Of a stretch of DNA of 64,000 bases, positions 55,263-64,000 are shown piece by piece; position 1 is the stretch's first letter; every line of letters starts with the position of its first letter. The translations under genes were made by a program, and so were the position numbers. Under the pieces are notes generated by a model. It ran no database searches, was not told the origin of the DNA, and saw only the letters and a list, made by a program, of their open reading frames with translations. Origin of the DNA: Ostrinia nubilalis (Eukaryota > Arthropoda > Insecta > Lepidoptera > Crambidae); NCBI RefSeq assembly GCF_963855985.1, contig NC_087111.1, forward strand, positions 7,321,001 to 7,385,000, read 5' to 3'.

Positions 55263-55570
55263 TTTATTTAAACCAATAATGTCATTATAAAGCCATCATT
55301 CCGAGAAATGGGCGACTGGAGAGGAGGCATTAAGCTCCTTCCGATGTAGAGACAAATACCAGTGGGTTTTATTTTTAATTCTAAACTTTACATCAAGCAC
55401 TTATAAGTATGGCGCTTAATGCAAATGTTGTACCTACAATAAAATTTTAAGTTACTTACAACCATTTGAAAATTAAAATTTGAAAGAAAAAGAAAAAGTT
55501 TTTCCATGTCCGACACATTTTCACAAAATAATTATCAATCCAAAATCTTTAAAGATCACACAGAGGTTGA
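55263..55570. other. Short non-coding stretch
   Basis: Nothing recognised. Confidence 0.3.
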
Positions 55571-55739
55571 TAAGGCTGGGTTGCACCATCTTACTTTAAC
55601 ATTTATTTATTTATTTATTTATTGTTTAAGATTTACCAACAACATTGACAAAAGTGAAAAATCTGTCAAAATACATACAATAAACGCCGGTTATTGTTAT
55701 ACTTAGCCGTTAAAGTTAGGTGGTGCAACTCAGCCTAAG
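55571..55739. mobile_element. MITE with GGTTGCACC inverted ends, copy 6, expanded
   Basis: The ends match the family (AAGGCTGGGTTGCACCATCT and GGTGGTGCAACTCAGCCTAA). It is about 45 bp longer than the others because of a (TTTA)n tract plus TTGTTTAAGATTTACCAACA near 55602-55640. Confidence 0.8.
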
Positions 55740-56090
55740 ATTAAATTAATCGGTTGGAAGTTTGTGAGGGATTCAACATAATATTAGTTCCAAATTCAAT
55801 TAACAGTTCCAAATAATCGTTTTAATCTGATTTAGACAAATTTCTTATTACGACGTCGAGAACCGCTATTTTTAGGAATTAGCGTTGGTCTTTAATATTT
55901 GTTCTGAGCCTAAATACAGGGCGATGTAATGTAATTTTTCATTATTATTAATATTCTGTATGTATTACGCATAGTTAACGCGTATTCTAACCATTTTATG
56001 TGAAGTTTTTAGTAAATGAATGCAAACTGAATACATACTATCTTTTCATAATGCAGGAAACATCAAAGTTAAAGATTTGTAAAGAGATAC

Positions 56091-56213
56091 CTCATAAAGG
56101 TAGCAGGAAGGCGCTGGATGTAGGCCGCCACCAACCAGCCATTGTGGAAATCATTGTCGGAGGCCTATGTTCAGCAGTCAAATGGACGTCCTATGGCTGA
56201 AATGATGATGAAA
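56091..56213 (+). mobile_element. RTE-type LINE 3' end (ATG-tail type)
   Basis: About 33 terminal codons (GSRKALDVGRHQPAIVEI onward), with a 4-base insertion (TCAAA/T) in the conserved CAGCAGTGGACGTCC, then TGAAATGATGATGA. Confidence 0.8.
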
Positions 56214-57020
56214 AAGATAATTACACCGATGGGTTTCCTGCTTAAAACGACATAAAATCTTGTAAATGTTTTTGATAATTAACATTTCATAGAGACTCAA
56301 AAAGCAAAGCAAAACTTTATAAAAATCATAAAAACACATCAAACACTGCCACCATTCCCGGTTTTCCGTTTAACGTAATGACACTGGCAACTCTACAACA
56401 TCCTATGTCAGTGAAAAAAGAAAAAGTCCCGCCAACTGAAAACTCATTTCGCGGGAGTAATGCCGCGTCCACCCCCACTCACTATCGCCGCTTTTTAATA
56501 AAAAAATAAAATCAGGCAAGGGCATATTTTTCGTGCGGTCTAACGGTTCTGTCGGAGTTTTCTTTTGGAAAATGTGAATTTTGGACAATCGTTATAATAC
56601 GATTTCTTAATTTCTAAAGTTCTAATAAGATAAATTTTACTGAATACATTCAAGTGACTCTTAGATCAAAAATACTTTATTTAACTCGTGTTATTAAACT
56701 CGAATAAATAGGTATTATCCCTAACATTACGTAAATATTAACCACTAAACCAAATACATTACATACTTATTATGAAATGTAGTTTTATAAATGTAGGTAC
56801 ATACCTACATTTCCTGAAACTTAATTATTTCAATTAATGAAAGTAGCACAGCACTTTTCCTTAATAGCAAGCTATTTTATAAGGGTAAACCGTTATAGCG
56901 AGTGGTAGGTATCCCACGACACTTAAAATGTTTGAAAAATATGAACAGAATTGGCAACACAGAAAATACAAATTAGAAAAGTTTTAACTGTCCATTTCGT
57001 TAAAGAAAATGAAAAAAAAA
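56214..57020. other. Non-coding stretch, nothing recognised
   Basis: AT-rich. A 61-codon minus frame (56403-56588) has no domain. Confidence 0.3.
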
Positions 57021-57480
57021 AACATGAACTGGCCATACACAAAATAAGAATTAAAAAGTCCTCTATAGCCTTCGAGTATTTTATTCCTTTTCTATTTTCA
57101 AACGCGGAACCAAAAAATCTTCAATCCGGCTAAATTGACCGCGCCACTCGAGAATATGAAAGTCTTATTATTTCGCCTATAATTTCGGTATAAGCTGTTT
57201 AAAGCCTTCATTTTGTAAGAAAATAATGAACATGATTGGCCACATAGAAAATAAAAAAGCTTTCCATTCTTAAAAAGAAATTAAAAGACCATGGTCTAGG
57301 CTGGCCACAAAAGAAATTAAAAGTGCTCTGTAGGCTTCAAAGAGTGTTCCTTTTCTAAAATTTCAAACGCGGAACCAAAAAATCTTCATCCCGGCTAAAT
57401 TGTCCGCGCCACTCGAGAATATGAAAGTCGTTATTTAAAAAGATTGCCCTTTCGCGTATTATTTCGGTATAAATTCAGTT
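57021..57480. repeat. Tandem duplication of a ~180-bp block
   Basis: 57029-57205 and 57301-57480 share CAAACGCGGAACCAAAAAAT, CGGCTAAATTG and CCGCGCCACTCGAGAATATG, then TTTCGGTATAA. They lie about 275 bp apart. A partial third CTGGCCACA start lies near 57236. The family is unidentified. Confidence 0.8.
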
Positions 57481-59560
57481 AAGCCCGCTCCTTACGCGCC
57501 CTCTGCTGGGGTAGTATGGTCTTTATTGCCCCAAGGATTGCGGGGATCTTCGACTCGGATATATTTTATGCAGATGTCAAGAGATAGACTTAATTAAAAA
57601 ATGCGTGATGTGAGATTTCAGGGACTCTCATTTTTGTTTTTGAGAGTTTTTTGGGAAAATTTGAGAGAAAAATCGATACTTATAGCTTAAATGAAATGGT
57701 ACCTACCTACCTATTTTAAAAATTGTAATTCAGGGACTGAAATTAAATTACTTAGCAACTGATGTTTGATTGACACTCTACATTAATTTCAAAATATAAT
57801 AAAAAGGTAATTAAGGAAGTAAAAGATAAATATGATAATATTTGGTAATTTATTACGTTGTTTTATTCAGTTCTTACTGTTGTTTAGTCCTACATAAATT
57901 TAATAATCTAAACACCTAGTTAATATGAATTCAAATAGTAGGTAAAGGTAACATTGGGATAACTAAGATGCATTCTCTCAACAGTGCCAGAAACTTCTGC
58001 CATTATAAACATCGCTATCGCAACTATAACTGTCCAAAAACCCATAAACCCCGCTCAAATCCGGCGTTTCCCACTTTCCCACCAGCCCAGTGTTTGCCGA
58101 ATCTCAGCTCTATAAGCCCCGGCACACAACATCGTCATTACACTCTTTCAATTAAGCCGCCGTAATCCCACTGTGCGATTAAATTACATTAATTGGCTGG
58201 GGGACGTGCATACACCCCCTAAAATACATCCACCTTATCACATCGAGATAAGAGTTGGAATTGCTCGCACGAAATTTGGGGTAAGGATCGTCCTTTGTTA
58301 ATATTTGCGAATTGACATCAATTTTGGCGGTGCGGCGCCTTTTACAAGTCATTCTGTACCGTATTCTGATACAATTAAAGTTGGTTTTGGAGTGTGAGAT
58401 GGGGATGATAGGGAAGTACCGATGCACAAAGAGATGTCAGATACGAAGTTAATGCGATTAACTCGCGCTAAGTGACATGACGCTAATGATTCGATTTGAT
58501 CCCGTTGACTTTACGTCAGCTCTAACAAGCAGATCTATTTTTTACGAGTTTTGATAATGCTTTGATGTTTAAAGACACTTTGGATGAAGATGGCCTGATA
58601 GGAGATAACGTCAAGTTTAAAGTTCTATTTGTGAAGATTTGTATCTATCTACCTACATTATTTTAAAAATAATGCGTGGACATTATCTACAATGGCATAG
58701 CTGTAAGTAAAATAAATGTTATAAATTGAACGGAGAGTACCTATAAACTGTATAAACAATCCAATTGTTATTCTTACCGTCTGTCACACTCAATGATTGT
58801 AGATAAAAATATCCAGACCATTGATACCTTAATAAATTGTCATGTATTGAAATATACGACGGCTCTACATTTACTACTACCATTATAACTTCTTATTCTT
58901 AGCAAGTTTCTCTTTCTATTATAAATGATTACAAATTACATTTAAGGTAGGTACCAGCTAAAAATATTATTATTTCAAAAATTTATAGCTTTCAAAATCA
59001 ATCATTTTCCTTCATTCATGATGTTGAGCTTTGTAAATTCATATACACTGAAATAAATACTACGAAAAATACCCTATTCCCAAAGTAAACCTAAATCGAA
59101 GGTAGTCAACCAATCAATAACCCATTCCCTACCCGCAGAATTCTATCAGCCATCACGAATTCCAAATTCAAAATCAATTCATTCGAGCGCAACCGCCGAA
59201 CGCATACCACTCCGAACTGTCAAAACACAAGTTCAACCGTTCTCACCTACGCGTCAACAAATCAAACATGGCCGGCACGCCCGAGATATATTAATGAGAC
59301 AATGAGACATTAGCTCGCTACAAAATGCCTTCGCATTCGCGAATAATTAAATCGTAAAGTCCCTTCTACGCCCGCCTACAGCACCCGTCTATTTACTCCT
59401 TTTTCATTCAACACAATAGCCACTGCAATCTGACTATCTTAGCTACGATACGTCATTTTTTCTCTCTCCTAACTCAACAAATTTCAACCTTATCCTTACT
59501 AGCATAAGAATAAAATTCCCTTTCGCGTAGAGGACTCTATAAGGCGTATTCCATAGAGAC
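57481..59560. other. Non-coding stretch upstream of the homeobox-like gene
   Basis: No coding exon or element is recognised. Given its place, it may hold regulatory DNA of the gene starting at 60.2 kb; that is inference only. Confidence 0.3.
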
Positions 59561-60201
59561 TATTAATTTGAGCGCGACGGACCCCGCCTACTCAATATCG
59601 CGTTTACACACATGTCGGATTGTATCGCCGTCCCGCTCTCTCCGCGCCGCTTATTAAAATTCCTCGGTCGGTAGCTGCGTCTCTGTCGGAGAGGAGAGGC
59701 GGGACGAGCCTCCGTCGCCCCAATGCGAACGCGATTTTCACGCGAAACTCACGCGGGACAACGTTTCCGAACGCAATCGCGACTCGCGAACCCATTTTGA
59801 ATTTGGAACCGTACAAATTGTGCTAATCTGTGACTGTAGTGTATTGACTTGGAACACACCGCGAGTGTAATTTGATTAGTAGCGCGCAAATTAACACAAA
59901 TAACGCTAATGGGTGCGTCGACAACTTTATAGTTTCGAAATCTGTTAGCGAAAAATAAACAGCAGTGCGATTCGGACATTAAAAAGTTTGCATGTGTAAT
60001 TTTTGAACCGGAACCGAACACTGGCTGATTATAATTTTAAAAACTTCAAAAATGGCCATGTGAAGGAAAACTGTGGAAATTAAAAAGAAAACGTAATCTA
60101 CAACCAAAAAAAAACAATAAAAAAACAAATGACGTTCGAATAGAACAGGGACTGGTGAAATAGAACGCGGATTTGAAAATTTGAAATGCAGAGCAGATGA
60201 A
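59561..60201 (+). promoter_or_regulatory. CpG-rich promoter/5' UTR region
   Basis: 59561-59770 is clearly richer in CG than its surroundings, as at promoters of developmental genes. It is followed by an A-rich leader (60040-60180) up to the ATG at 60202. Short frames on both strands here are products of the CG content. I cannot place the transcription start. Confidence 0.4.
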
Positions 60202-60586
60202 ATGAAGACGTCGCTCGAATGCGAGCGGGCCGAGACCGCCGAGGGCGGCGGGAAGGGCCGGATATCTTTCAGCGTGGACTCGCTATTGGGGTCCAAGACT
60301 GATACCCCAGTTAGAGATACAGCTGATGTTGCGAGTAACGACGCAGAAAGTACGGACGCGGCGCCGGATTCGGATGACAGTGACGTTGACATTGAGGATG
60401 TGGAGTCCAACGTTGATGAGAGGGATGAGAGAGAGCCGGAGGAAGCCGAGGGTAGGAGCGGAGTGGTGGTGCCCCAGCCATTGCTGCCGAGGTTGTATCA
60501 AGGGCACGCGCCGCCACCCGCGTGGCCCTTCGGCGCGTTTCCCTGGATGGCGCCGAACCCTATGTTCAGGGGTGGATCTCCGAACA
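60202..60586 (+). CDS. First coding exon of a homeobox-type transcription factor (partial)
   Basis: The frame starts at ATG 60202. An in-frame TTG at 60181 only extends the open frame. The exon ends before a consensus donor GTAAGT at 60587-60592 (phase 1), so it encodes about 128 residues. Residues 21-29 (ISFSVDSLL) match the eh1 motif that recruits Groucho co-repressors in ANTP-class homeobox proteins. An acidic stretch follows (DSDDSDVDIEDVESNVDE), then a Pro/aromatic region (WPFGAFPWMAPNPMFRGG). Such a layout before the homeodomain fits Msx/msh-like proteins, with Gbx-like as an alternative. The homeodomain exon is not in the 3.4 kb that remain. If spliced reading fails, the exon would stop at TGA 60595-60597. 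Confidence 0.7.
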
Positions 60587-61184
60587 GTAAGTTTTGATTT
60601 CTAGGAGCCCTTCTTCAAAGGGTTTTAAAAAAACTAATTTTATTTTTGCAAGTAAGATTTTAAAAAACACTTTTACACGTCCTAGTATTAACCCTACCAC
60701 TGCTCGGGACAATAACTGGGTCAGTGCTGTGATCGAGTAGCTTTTTTCATGGGCAAAGAGATTCGATTTAATCTTTTTATGACAACAGCAAAGTAAGTTT
60801 CTATGAGCCCTTATTCAAAGACTTTTTTTTAAAGCAAAGAGATTATTTTTCTTAAAATAAAATCCGTTAAAGATCTAAGTACGTAAGTTTCGTGTTCAAA
60901 AACAGAAGATGAGGCTATTGATAAAAAAAATAGAGCAAAGGCGTCAAATACAGGAGATTTAAAAGATAGCAGCGTAATTTTCCGCAAATAACATTCTTGC
61001 AAAAATTGAATTCTTTAAAAGATCAATTAAGAGCTGTAATTTACTTACTGATCAGTATCTGGGTTTTGACCTTGGAATCAGAAGCACTACTCTCAGCTGG
61101 ATAAATCTGTATTACCTACTTAGGCTTTTTTTAAATTATCTTTACCTGCAAGGAAGCCAGGTTGTTTTATCAGGAAAATGTAGA

Positions 61185-61610
61185 GGTGTATGCTCGCTCA
61201 ATTGATACGATGACGTCGGTATTTTTCCACGTCATGGATGGATGAAACAATGAAAGCACAAACTTATTAGATAATCTGTAATAGACATACATTTTTTTTT
61301 TTCATTTTTAACTAACCTTAAAGAAAAAAAGTTGTGTTTTATCAAGAAAACTAGCTGTGTCCGCGAATTCGTACGCGTGAAAATAGTTTGAATAATATTT
61401 CCCGTTTTTACAACATTTTTCTTTACTGCTCTGGGCTATCCAACACAAAAATATTTTTTCAAATCAGACCAGTACTTACAAAGCAAACAACAAACTCTTC
61501 AGCTCTATAATATTACCTAGTAAGTGTTATGTAGAGCGGTATGTTACATTAATTGATACGATGACGTCAGTATTTTTCCACGTCATGGATGAGCAGAGCA
61601 ATGCGCAAAA
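61185..61610. repeat. Direct repeat of a paired-CRE block
   Basis: AATTGATACGATGACGTC, GTATTTTTCCACGTCATGGA and AATG recur at about 61199-61255 and 61550-61606. In both, ATGACGT (61210, 61561) faces ACGTCAT (61229, 61580) across 12 bases. Confidence 0.8.
61349..61480 (-). mobile_element. Helitron-like terminus fragment
   Basis: CTAGCTGTGTCCGCGAATTC and GTACGCGTGAAAATAG form a reversed CTAG/hairpin end of the subfamily seen at 51,958. Confidence 0.5.
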
Positions 61611-61799
61611 CTGACCATCAATGGCGTAATAATAATGTAGGTATCTGCCATGACTCGTGACTAATCGAGGGTTAACGTGCTTTAACAATGTCTGCCTTCA
61701 GAAAGCTTTTATAGCGAGAAAATAGTATTTAAATGGCACGTAAAATTAATTTAGTTTAGATAAATGTTATTTTAACGAAATCGGAATGAAAATGACTCT

Positions 61800-61885
61800 A
61801 AAATGACCACCCATATGGGAATCAAACCCCAGATATTTGGACCAATATCCCACACTAATCCACTGAGGCACAAAATAGAAAATCT
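61800..61885 (-). mobile_element. tRNA-derived SINE fragment
   Basis: On the minus strand, an A box TGCCTCAGTGGATTA (61857-61871) is followed by a B box GGGGTTTGATTCCC (61818-61831) at tRNA-like spacing. Confidence 0.6.
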
Positions 61886-61974
61886 ATCTTTTTGTCACTG
61901 ACACGAGAGTCACTATTTCCTTTAAACATTTCACTATACATAATTAAGACATAAAAGTAATTTCCTATATTATA

Positions 61975-62127
61975 GTTGTTGCAGTTCACGTAGGCGAGTG
62001 AGCTTTACATGTGTGGTGGCTCGCAACTGTTCGTTTTTCAAGTATTGATAGACATTACACTATCGTTATGTGCATGTACACGTACACACACAAGTAAAGC
62101 TCACTGGACTTCGTGAGTTGCAAGAAC
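61975..62127. mobile_element. MITE with 41-bp inverted ends
   Basis: 61975-62015 and 62087-62127 are inverted copies with about nine mismatches (shared AGTGAGCTTTAC). TA stands at both outer edges, compatible with a Tc1/mariner-type TA duplication. Length 153 bp. Confidence 0.75.
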
Positions 62128-62648
62128 TATATCTACAATTTCTTTAAAAATCATCATAATCGTTTAACAATAAAATAATGTAAACATGACTCTCAACTCT
62201 GATTCAATTAATTGTTTTACTTTAATGTTTTCTTAATATAACTACATGTATTAATTACCATTGGTTAGCCGGTGATTTTGATTACACATTCCACAAATTA
62301 ATAATATTAATTAATAATTATTATTCGCATTTTCCCCTTATTATTTGGAGTGTTCAATTACCTTAATGATTCACTCATAAATAATTAATATGAAACAAAC
62401 AGAATGATAAGTACCTATTCAAAACAATTAAAATAGAAGTTTTAAAAAAGTAGTAACATTGTAAAGTCGCATCTCTGTGGCGAATACTTATAATAAACTT
62501 TCTGTAACTGAAAAGTTTTCAACTCTCATAAAAAATATTGTACTTACTTACTATTTTGTTTTGTAACAATTGATATTTTCTAAAAACCGCAACAAACAAA
62601 TTGGACATGTATGTGACTATTCAGAGGTATGATTTATTTACATTTATA

Positions 62649-62796
62649 GGTGATCAAAAGACACTGAAATAATAATTTAACTGGAGTCCACTTTGATCAC
62701 CCAGGGCATCGTATCCGTGGGTGATCAAAGGACACTAAATTGTCACTGTAAGTCCACTTTGATCACCTGGGTGATCATAGCCAGGTGATCAAAGTG
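62649..62796. repeat. Clustered GGTGATCA hairpins
   Basis: The 8-mer GGTGATCA or its inverse TGATCACC occurs at 62649, 62694, 62720, 62760, 62770 and 62784. Units 62649-62701 and 62720-62767 each open with GGTGATCAAA(A/G)GACACT and close with AGTCCACTTTGATCACC, giving two tandem hairpins and a third partial one. Confidence 0.85.
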
Positions 62797-63753
62797 GAAT
62801 AGACCCTAAAGTCGAGGATTTGGGAAAAAATGCGGTAAATCTCTCCAGAAAACTAAAAAAAATGGGGCTCCCATTGTACGGCAATGAGAATTTTAGATTC
62901 AAAAGTCGTAATTTTTCTCTACATTTTTTTTTCAACAATATTATTTTCCTTTCTGTAGTCTGCATCTCTGTGACGATCCCAAACCAATGCAAACTAATTA
63001 CTATACTCATTTGTACCGAGTCACGACAATAAAAAAACACCTAATTGTCTATGCTACATTTTAACCTGTCATAGGTTAATGCGGTCTTTGTATGTAAAAT
63101 AGTTTTTTTCGTGAACAAATTCTTGATAACAGTCTATTTGTAGGAAATACCTTGATTTTAATAAGGTTAAAGATCTAATGGATACTTGATTACATTGAAA
63201 TAAGTGTAAAGTCATGTGAGTTATTTTTAACCGATTTTTACCCTTTGTATAGTACTGAAAAACCAAATTCTTAGACCACTTTTAATTAATCTCGTTAATT
63301 AATTTATTTATTTGTCATTTATTTCACATAAGGACATATATTTTTTTTAAATTAGCGATACAACAAAACGTCTTAATGTAAAAAAAAACAACATGGAAAA
63401 TTCTAGACCAAATCACATTTCCTAATGCTCCTCATTGTTTAATTCACATTACTCGGGGGCATAGTGTGAGTTTAAATTAAATGTATGACGGTTTGTACAG
63501 CGCCCCTAGCGGAAACTTTCAAGAACTAAAATTTTCATATTTTATATTTTTTTAACGCACTCACTATAGTGACGTTTGTTTGATGTAAACTACACTAAGC
63601 CCTCAGAACTACTCGTAGACTTTTTTTTTATTTTGCTGTTGACAGTTCTTAACGAACATAGAGCCGTGATAGATTATTAGTAGGTAATCTGTGGTAATAG
63701 TTCCCGAGTTGACACAAGACATTCACTGAATTACCTAATACTACTTCTTCCTT

Positions 63754-64000
63754 GAAATGAGGAGATCCGTAAACGAACCAAAGTCGCTGACATAGCCCGA
63801 CGGATTAGCAAGCTGAAGTGGCAATGAGCAGGGCACATAGTACGCAGAACTGACGGCCGATGGGGCAGAAAGGTTCTGGAATGGAGGCCGCGTACCGGAA
63901 AACGCAGCGTGGGACGTCCACCTACAAGGTGGACCGACGACATCGTAAAGGTAGCAGGGAGGCGCTGGACGCAGGCCGCTACCAATCGATCAACATGGAA
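63754..64000 (+). mobile_element. RTE-type LINE fragment running off the window
   Basis: The frame reads NEEIRKRTKVADIARRISKL, then has a TGA in place of the conserved Trp of KWQWAGH (63827-63829), then GRWGRKVLEWRPRTGKRSVG to ATNRSTW at the window edge. Apart from that stop it is close to the ATG-tail family consensus. Confidence 0.85.

Larger units (their letters stand above)
60587..64000 (+). other. Presumed first intron of the homeobox-type gene (continues past the window)
   Basis: It opens with GTAAGT; no acceptor or homeodomain exon is found up to the window end. It contains a duplicated paired-CRE block, a reversed SINE, a MITE, a TGATCA hairpin cluster and an RTE fragment, all listed separately. 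The part at 62830-63750 shows nothing recognised. Confidence 0.5.

Noticed and set aside
59604..59826. Short frames on both strands upstream of the homeobox-type exon
   Set aside because: They lie in a CpG-rich leader, lack domains and mirror each other, as expected from base composition.
60283..60604. Alternative frames overlapping the homeobox-type exon
   Set aside because: They are shadows of the exon in other frames. Only the frame from 60202 carries the eh1 motif and meets the donor sensibly.

Overview
This is a 64 kb stretch of an AT-rich insect nuclear genome, almost certainly a moth or butterfly (Lepidoptera). The evidence is the repeat content. There are many 3' ends of an RTE-type LINE whose C-terminus ends in GEAYVQQWTSxG or GEAFVQQWTSFG. 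There are Lep1-like Helitron fragments with an attataaatgcgaaag end and a CGCGG hairpin before CTAG. There are also tRNA-derived SINE pieces, a CR1/jockey-type LINE and a BEL/Pao LTR element. I see no prokaryotic features, no rRNA and no intact tRNA gene.

Layout. 1-34 kb is non-coding DNA studded with transposon debris. It holds several elements whose ends can be set exactly: a PIF/Harbinger-like TIR element (1095-2027, TTA target duplication), a twin-primed RTE copy (4049-4697, 13-bp duplication), a TTAA-flanked TIR element (about 6849-7599), a hAT-like element (7756-8683, 8-bp duplication), and small TIR elements. A degenerate two-exon SWIM zinc-finger gene lies at about 5000-5770 on the minus strand. 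34.3-37.4 kb is an internally deleted LINE that keeps ORF1 (PHD finger, coiled coil, FP-like domain) and the ORF2 C-terminus. A tRNA-like pol III promoter sequence stands just upstream.

37,544-46,013 is the best preserved object: an 8.47-kb BEL/Pao retroelement with two 265-bp LTRs that I read as identical and a 5-bp target duplication (CGCTC). Its single gag-pol-env frame has lost the reverse transcriptase catalytic core and RNase H. Its env part is split by a 5'-truncated LINE fragment. It therefore looks both very young and unable to move by itself, which points to mobilisation in trans. A C-rich minisatellite follows it directly (46.05-46.69 kb).

46.7-59.5 kb is again repeats and unannotated AT-rich DNA, including a clean RTE insertion (49,825-50,428, 13-bp duplication). 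The only convincing host gene starts at the right end: a CpG-rich leader (about 59.56-60.2 kb), then a first coding exon (60,202-60,586) with an N-terminal eh1 repressor motif and an acidic stretch, ending at a GTAAGT donor. It looks like exon 1 of an ANTP-class homeobox gene (msh/Msx-like is my best guess). The homeodomain is not in the window. The remaining 3.4 kb would be its first intron and carries duplicated paired CRE-like half-sites, a cluster of GGTGATCA palindromes, a MITE and an RTE fragment. All comparisons were made by eye.
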